Made by a program: the position numbers and the translations under genes. Below the pieces are notes generated by a model that was not told the origin of the DNA, made no database searches, and saw only the letters and a program-made list of their open reading frames with translations. From Pseudomonas lalkuanensis (GTDB taxonomy: Bacteria; Pseudomonadota; Gammaproteobacteria; Pseudomonadales; Pseudomonadaceae), in NCBI RefSeq assembly GCF_008807375.1, contig NZ_CP043311.1, positions 5,436,001 through 5,500,000 of the forward strand: a stretch of 64,000 bases of DNA, in the 5' to 3' direction. Shown one piece after another: positions 49,152 to 59,638 of the stretch (position 1 is the first letter of the stretch; every line of letters begins with the position of its first letter).

Positions 49152-51901
49152 TTATTGACCTTGCTACCGGGTGCCTTGGGTTTCGGCGGCCCTTTCCGGT
49201 GTTTCGTGGGTTTGCTGGCGGCCTTGGCCTTCGCCGCCTTGGCTTTCTTCTTCGGCGGTTTGGCGCTGGACCTGGCGTCGTCCCTGCCGGGCTTATCCAG
49301 CGCTGCCTGCGCCGGACGCGTGCCCTTGCTGGACTTGGCGCCCTGACGCGCTTCGTTGAGCAGGGCCTGCTTCACCGCACGACTCTTGTTCACATCGGTG
49401 TTGCCGAGCATCTCCTCGGCCTGGGCGAGCATTTCCGGCGGCACGGCCGGCAGCGCCTGGACCTTGCCGGCGCGCTGTCGGCGCGGCGCCACGGCAGCCC
49501 TCGGCTCCTGCTGGAGTGTGGAAGTGTCCCGCTGGGCGTGGCGAGCCGCCCCCTTGGCGCCCCGGCTACGGCCCTTGCCGACCTTGGGCTCGGCGGCCCT
49601 GGCCTTGCCTCTGTCCGGAACGGGCTTGTCGGTGCCGCGACTCTTGCGGCCGACCGGAGCGCTGAGGACGTTGTCGGAGAGCTCGAAATCGATCTTGCGT
49701 TCGTCCAGGTCGACCCGCGCCACAACCACTTCCACCTGGTCGCCCAGGCGGAAGCTGCGGCCGGAGCGTTCACCGGAGAGACGATGGTGGATCGGATCGA
49801 AATGGTAGTAGTCACCCGGCAGCGCCGTCACGTGTACCAGGCCTTCGACATAGATATCGATCAGCTCGACGAAGATGCCGAAGCCGGTTACCGCCGAGAT
49901 CACACCGGGGAAGGTTTCGCCCACACGGTCGCGCATGTACTCGCACTTCAGCCAGTTGGTGACGTCGCGGGTCGCCTCGTCGGCGCGCCGTTCGGTCATC
50001 GAGCACTGCTCGCCCAGCTGGAACAGGCGCGCCTCGTCGTAGGGATAGATGCGCGCCTTGGGCATGCTCGCCGCGCCGGCACGCTGCACATGGGCACTCT
50101 CGCGCTTGGAGCGGATCAGGCTGCGGATGGCACGATGCACCAGCAGGTCCGGATAACGCCGGATCGGCGAGGTGAAGTGGGTATAGGCATCGTAGTTGAG
50201 GCCGAAGTGGCCCTCGTTGTCCGGGCTGTATACCGCCTGGCTGAGGGAACGCAGCATCACCGTCTGGATCAGGTGGAAGTCCGGGCGCCCGCGAATCTTC
50301 TCGAGCAAGGCCTGGTAGTCGCTCGGCGTCGGCTCGTTCTTGCCACGATTGAGGGACAGCCCCAGTTCGGCGAGGAACTGCCGCAGCTTGTCCAGGCGCT
50401 CGCTCGGCGGGCCCTCGTGAATACGGTAGAGCGACGGGATCTCGTGCTGCTGCAGGAAGCGTGCGGTGGCCACGTTGGCGCACAGCATGCATTCCTCGAT
50501 CAGCTTGTGGGCATCGTTGCGCTGGGTCGGCAGGATCTCGGAGATCTTGCGATCGGCGCTGAAGACGATACGGGTTTCCTGGGTCTCGAAGTCGATGGCC
50601 CCGCGGACCTGGCGTTGCGCCAGCAGCACCTTATAAAGCTTGTAGAGTTGCTGGAGCGGCTTGACCAGGTGCGGCAGTTGCTCGGCGAACTGCTGGGCTT
50701 CGGCGGATTCCGGGGTTTCCAGGAACTGGCTGACCTTGGTGTAGGTGAGCCGCGCGTGGGAATGGATCACCGCCTCGTAGAACTCGTAGCCCGTCAGCTT
50801 GCCGGCGCGGGAGATGGTCATGTCGCAGACCATCGCCAGGCGATCCACCAGGGGGTTCAGGGAGCAGAGGCCATTGGAAAGCACCTCGGGCAGCATCGGA
50901 ATGACCTTCTCCGGGAAGTACACCGAGTTGCCGCGGTTGCTCGCCTCTTCATCCAGCGCCGAACCCACCTTTACATAATGGGAGACGTCGGCGATGGCGA
51001 CGATCAGGCGCCAGCCGCCACCCTTGCGGGCCTCGGCGTATACGGCGTCGTCGAAGTCGCGGGCATCCTCGCCGTCGATGGTGACCAGGGGCAGGTCGCG
51101 CAGGTCGATGCGCTTCTCCTTGTCCTTCTCGGCCACTTCGGGCTTGAGCTTGGCCGCCTCCTTGATCACGGCTGCGGGCCACTCGTGGGGGATGTCATAG
51201 CTGCGCAGGGCGACTTCGATCTCCATGCCGGGCGCCATGTAGTCGCCCAGCACTTCCACCACTTCGCCCTGGGCCAGGCGGAAGTTGCTCGGCCACTGCT
51301 CGATCTTCACCTGGACGAACTGACCATGCCTGGCAGCACCCTGCTTGCCGCTGGGTACCAGGACTTCCTGCTGGATCTTCGGGTTGTCTGCGACCACCCG
51401 GGCGATGCCGCTTTCTTCGAAGAAGCGGCCGACCAGAGTTTCGTGGGCCCGCTCGATGATCTCCACCAGGGCGCCCTCGCGGCGGCCACGGCGGTCGACG
51501 CCAGCGACCCGGGCCAGGGCCCGGTCGCCATCGAACACCAGGCGCATCTGCGCGGGGCTGAGGAAAAGGTCTTCGGAACCGTCGTCAGGAATGAGGAAGC
51601 CGAAGCCGTCGCGGTGGCCGCTGACGCGCCCGCAGATGAGGTCGAGCTTGTCCACGGGCGCGTAGGTGCCGCGGCGTGTATAGATGAGCTGGCCATCGCG
51701 CTCCATGGCGCGGAGCCGTCGGCGCAGGGCCTCCAGTTGCTCATCAGTGGTCAGGCCGAACTCTTCCACCAGCTGCTCACGGCTGGCTGGGGCGCCGCGC
51801 TCATCGAGGCGCTGCAGGATCAACTCGCGGCTGGGGATGGGGTTTTCGTATTTTTCCGCCTCGCGAGCGGCCTCGGGGTCGAGGTTCTGCCAATCGGCCA
51901 T
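49148..51901 (-). CDS. rnr: Ribonuclease R
   Basis: A 917-residue RNB-family 3'-5' exoribonuclease. It has an N-terminal helix-turn-helix, two cold-shock domains, the catalytic RNB domain (DGEDARDFDDAVYAE carries the metal-binding Asp residues), an S1 domain (GVISAVTGFGIFVELIDIYVEG), and a very long Lys/Ala/Pro-rich basic tail of about 150 residues. E. coli RNase R is about 813 residues, so the tail is an extension. It degrades structured RNA, rRNA and tmRNA-tagged messages. The rlmB gene follows with a four-base overlap. Confidence 0.95.
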   Translation of the reverse strand: MADWQNLDPEAAREAEKYENPIPSRELILQRLDERGAPASREQLVEEFGLTTDEQLEALRRRLRAMERDGQLIYTRRGTYAPVDKLDLICGRVSGHRDGFGFLIPDDGSEDLFLSPAQMRLVFDGDRALARVAGVDRRGRREGALVEIIERAHETLVGRFFEESGIARVVADNPKIQQEVLVPSGKQGAARHGQFVQVKIEQWPSNFRLAQGEVVEVLGDYMAPGMEIEVALRSYDIPHEWPAAVIKEAAKLKPEVAEKDKEKRIDLRDLPLVTIDGEDARDFDDAVYAEARKGGGWRLIVAIADVSHYVKVGSALDEEASNRGNSVYFPEKVIPMLPEVLSNGLCSLNPLVDRLAMVCDMTISRAGKLTGYEFYEAVIHSHARLTYTKVSQFLETPESAEAQQFAEQLPHLVKPLQQLYKLYKVLLAQRQVRGAIDFETQETRIVFSADRKISEILPTQRNDAHKLIEECMLCANVATARFLQQHEIPSLYRIHEGPPSERLDKLRQFLAELGLSLNRGKNEPTPSDYQALLEKIRGRPDFHLIQTVMLRSLSQAVYSPDNEGHFGLNYDAYTHFTSPIRRYPDLLVHRAIRSLIRSKRESAHVQRAGAASMPKARIYPYDEARLFQLGEQCSMTERRADEATRDVTNWLKCEYMRDRVGETFPGVISAVTGFGIFVELIDIYVEGLVHVTALPGDYYHFDPIHHRLSGERSGRSFRLGDQVEVVVARVDLDERKIDFELSDNVLSAPVGRKSRGTDKPVPDRGKARAAEPKVGKGRSRGAKGAARHAQRDTSTLQQEPRAAVAPRRQRAGKVQALPAVPPEMLAQAEEMLGNTDVNKSRAVKQALLNEARQGAKSSKGTRPAQAALDKPGRDDARSSAKPPKKKAKAAKAKAASKPTKHRKGPPKPKAPGSKVNK

Positions 51902-52015
51902 CAGGGGGTGATCACCTTTTTATCCATAGAGGGATTTGCCATGGGTCTTATTGAAGCGCGAATTCCGATTGTCGGTCAGCTTAGTCCGAAGAATAATTTT
52001 TTTCGCGCTCAGGGG

Positions 52016-52044
52016 TTTACAACACAAAAGTCGGCTCGTATAGT
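52016..52044 (+). promoter_or_regulatory. Sigma-70 promoter of the tRNA-Leu pair
   Basis: TTTACA, exactly 17 bases, then TATAGT, followed by the GC-rich discriminator TCGCGCCC typical of stringently controlled stable RNA genes. It is about 55 bases before the first tRNA. Confidence 0.8.
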
Positions 52045-52106
52045 TCGCGCCCACAGCGTCGCTGAGACGTTGTGAAGGAAGCAGATGAGCAATCATCGCA
52101 TCCAGT

Positions 52107-52193
52107 GCCCAGGTGGCGGAATTGGTAGACGCACTAGGTTCAGGTCCTAGCGGTGGCAACACCGTGGAAGTTCGAGTCTTCTCCTGGGCACCA
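52107..52193 (+). tRNA. tRNA-Leu (anticodon CAG), copy 1
   Basis: An 87-base type II tRNA with CCA encoded. The acceptor arms GCCCAGG/CCTGGGC pair fully, and the anticodon stem CTAGG/CCTAG holds the loop TTCAGGT, which gives anticodon CAG for the codon CUG. A long variable arm is present (CGGTGGCAACACCG), and the T-loop region reads GTTCGAGTC. It is identical to the copy at 52303. CUG is the major Leu codon in GC-rich Pseudomonas, so gene duplication fits demand. Confidence 0.97.
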
Positions 52194-52204
52194 CTATTCT
52201 GAAG

Positions 52205-52232
52205 CCGAGCCGCAAAGCTCGGTTTCTCGTTT
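52205..52232 (+). terminator. Hairpin between the two tRNA-Leu genes
   Basis: CCGAGC-CGCAAA-GCTCGG is followed by TTTCTCGTTT. It could be a weak terminator or a processing structure; a weak -10-like TATAAG at about 52275 could give the second tRNA its own start. Confidence 0.55.
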
Positions 52233-52302
52233 AACGGATCGTACGGTTCCGTGTCGTTCAACGATGAACACCGTATAAGTCGATGAGCGATCATCGCAAT
52301 GT

Positions 52303-52389
52303 GCCCAGGTGGCGGAATTGGTAGACGCACTAGGTTCAGGTCCTAGCGGTGGCAACACCGTGGAAGTTCGAGTCTTCTCCTGGGCACCA
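52303..52389 (+). tRNA. tRNA-Leu (anticodon CAG), copy 2
   Basis: Base-for-base identical to the copy at 52107, over 87 bases including CCA. The spacers differ in length and sequence, so identity is kept by gene conversion or by strong selection. Confidence 0.97.
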
Positions 52390-52396
52390 CTCTTGA

Positions 52397-52430
52397 ACAA
52401 AGCCGAGCTCTGCTCGGCTTTGTGCTTTCT
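52397..52430 (+). terminator. Rho-independent terminator of the tRNA operon
   Basis: ACAAAGCCGAGC-TCT-GCTCGGCTTTGT is a perfect 12-bp stem with a short T-containing tail (GCTTTCT), right after copy 2. Confidence 0.85.
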
Positions 52431-52502
52431 GGCTTCCGGACATTCCTCGATTACCGCCAGATCAGGGGCCGAGCGTGCGCCCAACCCCCTCTCCCACCCC
52501 CT

Positions 52503-54437
52503 TTATGCCTTGAACTGCCCCAGGCTGGCTTTGAGCTGATCGGCCAGGCCGGCGAGCACGCGCCCACTACTGGCGGTCGCCGCCACCGCCTCAGCAGCCA
52601 GGCTGGCTTCGGCATGAATCACATCCACCCGGCCACGTACGCCATCGGCGCCCGCCGCCTGGTGCTCCGCTGCGCGTGCCGCCGCCTGCACCGCACCGTG
52701 CACCTGCTCCACCGCCTGCTGCACGTTTTGCTGCAAACGCTCGCTGTCGCGCAGCGCCTCCAACCCCTCCACCGCACGCTCGCGAGCCTGGGAAATGGCC
52801 GAAACCGCTTCGCGCGCCCCGGTCTGGAGCGCGGCAATATGCTCTTGAATATCGCCCGTGGATTGCTGGGTCTTGCTGGCCAGCGCCCGCACTTCGTCAG
52901 CAACCACGGCAAAACCGCGACCGCTCTCCCCTGCCCTCGCCGCTTCGATGGCCGCGTTCAGCGCCAGCAGGTTGGTCTGCTCGGCAATGCCGTGGATCAC
53001 CGACAACACCATCTCGATCTGCTCGCTCTGTCGCGCCAGCCGCTCGATCACTTCGGAACCGTTCTGCACCCGCGCCTCCAGGTTCTCGATCAGGCCACCG
53101 ACCTTGCGCGCAATCGCCGCATTGTCCTGGGCGGCCTGACGGATCTCACCCACCTGCCGCAGGGTGTCCTGCATGGCCTGGCTCTCGGACTGGGCATCGG
53201 CCACCATGCCCGCCAACGCGCTGAGACTGCCTTCCACTTCGCTGCGCTGGCGATGAGCCGCCGACTCTGCTGACTGACTGCGCTCGGACAGCGCCTTGAT
53301 CTCCAGCCCGGTGCGCTGCGCCACATCACCCGCCTCGCGGACGATGGGCTGCAGCTTGTCGACGAACCGGTTCACCGCAGTGGCCATTTCCCCGACCTCG
53401 TCACGACTGTCGATCCGCACCCGACGCGTCAGATCACCTTCGCCGGCCGCCAGATCATTCAGCGCCTCGATCAGCAAACGCAGACGAACCACCACACGAC
53501 GCCCCAACACCACGGCCAGCACCAGCAACACGCCAAGCCCAACCAGCGCCAGTCCCAGGCCGATGCGCCAACGCAGCTCATCAGCCGCCGACTCCACAGC
53601 CTGGCGAGTGCCCGCACTCATGCTGCTGGCGGTCTCGCGAGCCGATTGCAGGCGCGCGGTCAGCGCGGCGCTGCTCTCGCTGGCAGCCCCGGAAAGACTT
53701 TCGCCAACCAGCTCGCCACCGCTAGCGATCAGTGCAGAGAAGCGCTGATCCAGTGCCTCCAGTTGCCCCTCCACCGCCGCAGTGGAAACACCCATTCGCA
53801 CCTTGCCGATCTCCACGCCGTTGGGGCTGATGGAGGCCTCCACCAGATAGACGGATGGATCGCCGGCAGCCGCATTCAGCACCTTGTCCAGCGCCCGCTC
53901 ACCCTGCCCCCTGGCCAGCAACGCCTTGATCAGCGGGTTCTCGCGATTGAGATAGCGGGTGAGGTGCTGCCCACTGGCATCGTCATAGATGACGAAGAGC
54001 ACATTGGGATTGCGCTGGGCGCGGCGGGCGAATTCGGAAAGCGTGGGTACGTCGTTGTCCCACATGGCGCGAGGCGCTACAGCGGCAAGCAGCTGGGCCA
54101 TGTCGTTGGCCGACTCCTTGAGATTCTGCTCAAGGGTCTGGCGCAACTGCCCCTGTTCCTGCTGGAGGCGTGCACTGAGCGCAGCCCCCAGGCGCTCGCG
54201 CGTCTTGCCGGAGAGCGCACTGAGACTACCGGACACCTCCTGCCCGGCCTGCTCCAGATCACCCGCCAGGCGCTGGGTGTCACCCCCCAGGCGGACACCC
54301 AGTTCATCCACAAGGGAATTCACAGTGCTCCGCGTGAGGGCAACGGCCACCAGCACCTGCACCAGCAACGCGACCCCAAGGGCAATGAACACCGGACGCA
54401 ACAAACGGCTCTGCAACAAAGACAGGATGGCTGACAC
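52503..54437 (-). CDS. Methyl-accepting chemotaxis protein
   Basis: A 644-residue chemoreceptor. It has one membrane helix at residues about 14-35, a periplasmic sensor of roughly 250 residues (with a Cache-like [15 protein letters not shown] stretch), a second helix near 290-310 ([19 protein letters not shown]), a HAMP domain ([25 protein letters not shown]) and the MA signalling domain with the tip [32 protein letters not shown]. There is no CheR-binding pentapeptide at the C-terminus (it ends LGQFKA). The start is GTG at 54437, after AAGGAG. It lies between the tRNA-Leu operon and purA. Its ligand cannot be read from the sequence. Confidence 0.9.
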   Translation of the reverse strand: MSAILSLLQSRLLRPVFIALGVALLVQVLVAVALTRSTVNSLVDELGVRLGGDTQRLAGDLEQAGQEVSGSLSALSGKTRERLGAALSARLQQEQGQLRQTLEQNLKESANDMAQLLAAVAPRAMWDNDVPTLSEFARRAQRNPNVLFVIYDDASGQHLTRYLNRENPLIKALLARGQGERALDKVLNAAAGDPSVYLVEASISPNGVEIGKVRMGVSTAAVEGQLEALDQRFSALIASGGELVGESLSGAASESSAALTARLQSARETASSMSAGTRQAVESAADELRWRIGLGLALVGLGVLLVLAVVLGRRVVVRLRLLIEALNDLAAGEGDLTRRVRIDSRDEVGEMATAVNRFVDKLQPIVREAGDVAQRTGLEIKALSERSQSAESAAHRQRSEVEGSLSALAGMVADAQSESQAMQDTLRQVGEIRQAAQDNAAIARKVGGLIENLEARVQNGSEVIERLARQSEQIEMVLSVIHGIAEQTNLLALNAAIEAARAGESGRGFAVVADEVRALASKTQQSTGDIQEHIAALQTGAREAVSAISQARERAVEGLEALRDSERLQQNVQQAVEQVHGAVQAAARAAEHQAAGADGVRGRVDVIHAEASLAAEAVAATASSGRVLAGLADQLKASLGQFKA

Positions 54438-54551
54438 GACTTGTGGCTCCTTAACGACCGTTACCGCTATAACGGCGACAACTCGGATTTATAAAGTGCC
54501 AGCAAGGTGCGTGCCGACCAGCAGCGCGACATTTGAAACCACCAAAACGAC

Positions 54552-54576
54552 GAAGGGCCGCACTGGGCGGCCCTTC
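54552..54576 (-). terminator. Terminator of purA
   Basis: On the minus strand GAAGGGCCGCCCAGTGCGGCCCTTC is a strong stem-loop followed by GTCGTTTTGG, about 20 bases past the purA stop. Confidence 0.75.
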
Positions 54577-54592
54577 TGGGGAGTCGAAAGAC

Positions 54593-55951
<1,359 letters not shown>

Positions 55952-55991
55952 TTAGTGGCCGGCAGTCTTGCACCGGCCATGAAGCCACTTC

Positions 55992-57176
55992 CTAGGAAAG
56001 CGCCGCCACTTGCCAGCGCCCGTCACGCAGGAGCAGCTGGCGATCGCAACCCGCTTCCGGCGCGCACGTAACCTCTTGCCCCGGCAGGGCCTGCACCACG
56101 CGCTGCCCATCGGAACGCAGGCGCTTGACCTCGTACCACAGATAAGGGTCGTGGCTGTCCGGCGCCCAGATACCGGGAACCGGCTGGTCCAGCACCATGT
56201 TGCCCAGGGTCACCAGGGTCTTCAGGTCGGTGGAGAAGCCGGTGGCCGGGCGGGCACGACCGAAATCGGCGCCGATGTCGTCATAACGGCCACCCTGGGC
56301 AATGGACTGCCCGACACCCGGAACGAAGGCGGCGAAGACCACACCAGTGTGATAGTGGTAGCCGCGCAGCTCGCCCAGGTCGAAATAGAGCGGGAGCTCG
56401 GGATAGCGCAGCTCAAGGGCGTCGGCAATGGCGATCAGCTCGTCCAGTGCACGATGCACATCCTCCGGCGCCTCCATCAGCACGCCCTGGGCCAGATCCA
56501 GCACTTCGCGGCTGCCACAGAGCTCGGCCAGGGAGCGGAGCATGGAGGCCAGTTCGTTCGGCAGATCCGCGGTCAGCTCGGCAACTTCGTCCACCGCCTT
56601 GCGCTGCAGGGCATCGAACAGGCTGCGCTCCACTTCGCCGGAAAGGCCGGCAGCCCGCGCCAGGCCACGGTAGATACCAACGTGGCCAAGATCCATGTGC
56701 ACGTCCGGCACAGCCGCCAGCTCGAGCATTTCGAGCATCAGGCTGATGACCTCGACGTCGCTCGCCGGACTGGCGTCGCCGTAAAGCTCGGCGCCCAACT
56801 GGATCGGGCTGCGCGAAGTGGACAGTGCGCGTGGCTTGGCGTGCAGCACGCTGCCCGCGTAGCACAGACGGTTCGGGCCTTCACGGCGCAGGGTATGGGC
56901 GTCGATGCGCGCCACTTGCGGCGTGATGTCGGCGCGGAACCCCATCAGGTGGCCCGACTGTGGGTCGGTCACCTTGAAAGTGCGCAGGTCGAGGTCCTGG
57001 CCGGCACCGGTCAGCAGGGACTCGAGATATTCGATATGCGGAGTGACCACGAAGTCATAGCCCCAACGCTGGAACAGATCCAGCACCTGGCGGCGGGCTG
57101 CCTCGATGCGTGCCGCCTCGGGCGGCAGTACTTCTTCGATACCGTCTGGCAGCAGCCAGCGATCTACCGTTGCCAT
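55992..57176 (-). CDS. hisZ: ATP phosphoribosyltransferase regulatory subunit
   Basis: A 394-residue HisZ, a paralogue of histidyl-tRNA synthetase without the anticodon-binding domain. The class II-like segments ([34 protein letters not shown], and [21 protein letters not shown]) are visible. It forms a complex with short-form HisG and gives it histidine feedback control. hisZ beside purA is the standard Pseudomonas order. It starts at 57176, 34 bases after the small DUF2065 gene. Confidence 0.93.
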   Translation of the reverse strand: MATVDRWLLPDGIEEVLPPEAARIEAARRQVLDLFQRWGYDFVVTPHIEYLESLLTGAGQDLDLRTFKVTDPQSGHLMGFRADITPQVARIDAHTLRREGPNRLCYAGSVLHAKPRALSTSRSPIQLGAELYGDASPASDVEVISLMLEMLELAAVPDVHMDLGHVGIYRGLARAAGLSGEVERSLFDALQRKAVDEVAELTADLPNELASMLRSLAELCGSREVLDLAQGVLMEAPEDVHRALDELIAIADALELRYPELPLYFDLGELRGYHYHTGVVFAAFVPGVGQSIAQGGRYDDIGADFGRARPATGFSTDLKTLVTLGNMVLDQPVPGIWAPDSHDPYLWYEVKRLRSDGQRVVQALPGQEVTCAPEAGCDRQLLLRDGRWQVAALS

Positions 57177-57210
57177 TTCGCCAATCCCCTCTCAGCCGGG
57201 CGGCAAGCCA

Positions 57211-57396
57211 TCAGTGAAGCAGATAAAGGAGGCCGGTCCCCAGCAACATGCTGGACAGGCCCATCAGGCGGAGATGGCGGTCCTTGAACTCCGCCAACCC
57301 AAGCACCGCGGCGCGCCAACGGCGCGGATAGAGGAAGGGCAGGATGCCTTCCAGCACCAGCATCAGACAAAAAGCAATGCCGAGTTCCTGCCACAT
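57211..57396 (-). CDS. DUF2065 small membrane protein
   Basis: A 61-residue protein with two hydrophobic helices (LGIAFCLMLVLEGILPFLY and MLLGTGLLYLLH) and a charged middle (PRRWRAAVLGLAEFKDRHLR). This is the DUF2065/YjeT family, which usually follows hflC. The start is the ATG at 57396; the longer open frame contains the upstream terminator. That terminator (57412-57434) ends only 16 bases before this start, so the gene must rely on read-through or a promoter inside the hairpin region. Confidence 0.85.
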   Translation of the reverse strand: MWQELGIAFCLMLVLEGILPFLYPRRWRAAVLGLAEFKDRHLRLMGLSSMLLGTGLLYLLH

Positions 57397-57411
57397 GATT
57401 CCCGCGGACGC

Positions 57412-57434
57412 AAAAAAGCCGGGATTTCCCGGCT
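57412..57434 (-). terminator. Rho-independent terminator between hflC and DUF2065
   Basis: On the minus strand AGCCGGGA-AA-TCCCGGCT runs into TTTTTT. It is a textbook terminator for the hfq-hflX-hflK-hflC operon but lies directly on top of the leader of the next gene. Confidence 0.85.
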
Positions 57435-57466
57435 GACCCATGATAACACGTTTTCCCTGACGGTCA

Positions 57467-57495
57467 CCCCGGCGGACGATGAGCGTCCGCCGGGG
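57467..57495. terminator. Hairpin after hflC
   Basis: CCCCGGCGGAC / GTCCGCCGGGG is an 11-bp perfect stem, 9 bases past the hflC stop and just before the terminator at 57412-57434. It could protect the 3' end of the message. Confidence 0.6.
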
Positions 57496-57503
57496 GACTC
57501 GTA

Positions 57504-58373
57504 TCAGCGTGCGGCCTTGTCCAGATAGCGGAAGAACTCGCTATTGGGATCCAGCACCATCACATCGCTCTTGTTGGCAAAGCTTTCGCGGTAAGCCTGG
57601 AGGCTGCGATGGAAAGCGTAGAACTCCTGGTCCTGCCCGTACGCCTTGGCGTAGATCGCAGCGGCCTTGGCATCGCCATCACCACGGGTCTCCTCGGCTT
57701 CGCGATAGGCTTCAGCCAGCAGCACGCGGCGCTGACGATCGGCGTCGGCACGAATACCCTCTGCCAGCTCCGAACCCTTGGCGCGGTGCTCGCGGGCTTC
57801 GCGCTCACGCTCGGTGCTCATCCGCTCGAACACGCTGCGGTTCACTTCCTTGGGCAGGTCGATGGCCTTCACCCGCACGTCCACGACCTCGATGCCCAGC
57901 TCCTTGCTGGCCATGCGGTTGAGGGCAGCCGTGATGTCCGCCATCAGCGCGTCGCGCTCGCCGGATACCACTTCGTGCAGGGTGCGCTTGCCGAACTGGT
58001 CACGCAGGCCGGCTTCGAGACGGCGGGACAGACGCTCGTCGGCAATCTGCTTCATGCCGGAAGTCGCGGTATAGAAACGCTCGGCATCAGCCACGCGCCA
58101 CTTGGCGTAGGCATCCACCATCACCGCTTTCTTCTCCAGGGTGAGGAAGCGCTGGGTCGGCGAATCCAGGGTCAACAGACGCGCGTCGAACTTGCGCACC
58201 TGGTTGACGTACGGAATCTTGAAGTGGATGCCGGGTTGGACGTCGGCCTCGACGATGCGGCCGAACTGCAGGAGTACTGCCTTCTCGGTCTGCGACACGA
58301 TGTACAGGCTGCTCCACAGGAGCAGGGCCGCCACCACGCCGCCGATCAGGGCAAACAGCGATTTATTGCTCAT
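57504..58373 (-). CDS. hflC: FtsH regulator HflC
   Basis: A 289-residue SPFH/prohibitin-family membrane protein. One N-terminal helix (FALIGGVVAALLLWSSLYIV) is followed by the SPFH domain (TEKAVLLQFGRIVEADVQPGIHFKIP) and a long coiled coil (MSTEREREAREHRAKGSELAEGI). With HflK it forms the large periplasmic cage around the FtsH protease. Its ATG overlaps the hflK stop by one base. Nearby hfq, hflX and hflK form the standard operon. Confidence 0.95.
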   Translation of the reverse strand: MSNKSLFALIGGVVAALLLWSSLYIVSQTEKAVLLQFGRIVEADVQPGIHFKIPYVNQVRKFDARLLTLDSPTQRFLTLEKKAVMVDAYAKWRVADAERFYTATSGMKQIADERLSRRLEAGLRDQFGKRTLHEVVSGERDALMADITAALNRMASKELGIEVVDVRVKAIDLPKEVNRSVFERMSTEREREAREHRAKGSELAEGIRADADRQRRVLLAEAYREAEETRGDGDAKAAAIYAKAYGQDQEFYAFHRSLQAYRESFANKSDVMVLDPNSEFFRYLDKAAR

Positions 58374-59542
58374 CAGCGACTCTCCCTGGAACGCAGATTG
58401 CGCTGCTGCAAGTCAGTGGCGACGCGCGATCCGAGGTCGCTGCCGCTCGTGGCGGCCGATGCTGCCGGCGCCACAGGCGCCTGGCTGGTGCCACGGTTCT
58501 CGATCATTTTGTCCAGCGGCAGGTAGAGCAGGTTGCTCTGGCCGTCCTTGCCGGAAACCAGCACCTTGCTGGTGTTGGCCAGCACATCCTGCATGGTTTC
58601 GAGGTACAGGCGCTGGCGAGTGACTTCCGGTGCCTTGTGATACTCGACCAGCAGCTTGCTGAAGCGATCGGCCTCACCCTGGGCGCGAGCGATCACTTCA
58701 TCGCGGTAGCCATTGGCGTCCTCGATGATGCGCTGGGCCTGGCCACGAGCCTCAGGCACCACGGCATTGGCGTAGGCTTCAGCCTGGTTCTTGGCGCGCT
58801 GCTCGTCTTCACGGGCACGAATCACGTCGTCGAAGGCTTCCTGCACTTCACGCGGGGCTGCCGCGCTCTGCACGTTGACCTGGGTAACGGTAATACCGGT
58901 ACGGTAGGTGTCGAGGAAGCGCTGCAGACGCTCCTTGATCTCGCTGGCCATCAGCTCGCGACCTTCGGTCAGCACCTGGTCCATCTCGGTGGAGCCGACC
59001 ACGTGGCGCAGGGCGCTCTCGGTAGCGTGCTGCAGGCTGACTTCAGGCTGGTCGACGTTCAGCACGAAGTCCTGAAGGTTGCTGATCTTGTACTGGACGG
59101 TGAGCGGCACTTCGACGATGTTCTCGTCCTCGGTGAGCATCTGACCCTGCTTGCTGTAGGCACGCTCGCGGGTGACGTTCTCCTGGAACTTGCGATCGAT
59201 CGGCGGGAAGTAGATGTTCAGGCCGGGGCCGACAGTCTCGTAGTACTTGCCGAAGCGCAGCACCACGGCTTGCTCCTGCTCGTCCACCACATAGACCGCG
59301 CTGTACAGCCAGACCACGGCAAGCAGGGCCAGGCCGATGCCGAGCAGGCCGAAACCGCCCGATCTGCCGCCGCCATCATCGCCGCCGCCACGTTTCTTGC
59401 CGCTGCCGAACAATCCGTTCAGGCTGTCCTGCAGCTTGCGGAAGGCCTCGTCCAGGTCCGGCGGCCCTTTGCGGTCGCCACCACGGCGTCCACCCCAGGG
59501 GTCCTGGTTATTCGAGTTGCCACCCGGCTCGTTCCAAGCCAT
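58373..59542 (-). CDS. hflK: FtsH regulator HflK
   Basis: A 389-residue SPFH protein. The cytoplasmic N-terminus is Gly/Asn-rich (MAWNEPGGNSNNQDPWGGRRG, cited by its start) and contains GGGDDGGGRSGG. A single transmembrane helix (FGLLGIGLALLAVVWLYSAV) and the SPFH domain (QEQAVVLRFGKYYETVGPGLNIYFPP) follow. It partners HflC to control FtsH. The start at 59542 is chosen by family match. Translation is coupled with hflC. Confidence 0.95.
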   Translation of the reverse strand: MAWNEPGGNSNNQDPWGGRRGGDRKGPPDLDEAFRKLQDSLNGLFGSGKKRGGGDDGGGRSGGFGLLGIGLALLAVVWLYSAVYVVDEQEQAVVLRFGKYYETVGPGLNIYFPPIDRKFQENVTRERAYSKQGQMLTEDENIVEVPLTVQYKISNLQDFVLNVDQPEVSLQHATESALRHVVGSTEMDQVLTEGRELMASEIKERLQRFLDTYRTGITVTQVNVQSAAAPREVQEAFDDVIRAREDEQRAKNQAEAYANAVVPEARGQAQRIIEDANGYRDEVIARAQGEADRFSKLLVEYHKAPEVTRQRLYLETMQDVLANTSKVLVSGKDGQSNLLYLPLDKMIENRGTSQAPVAPAASAATSGSDLGSRVATDLQQRNLRSRESR

Positions 59543-59638
59543 AGCGCTCTCCATACTGATAAAGCAAAGACGCGCCCACGGCGCGCCCACCCATGCTACC
59601 CAAGCCCGCGGCCCGCCGCAAAATCACCTAAACGGGCT

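Noticed and set aside
49199..52075. 958-residue open frame on the plus strand, antisense to rnr
   Set aside because: It is the mirror of a real GC-rich gene. The RNase R reading has all the catalytic motifs; the antisense reading is low-complexity and matches no family.
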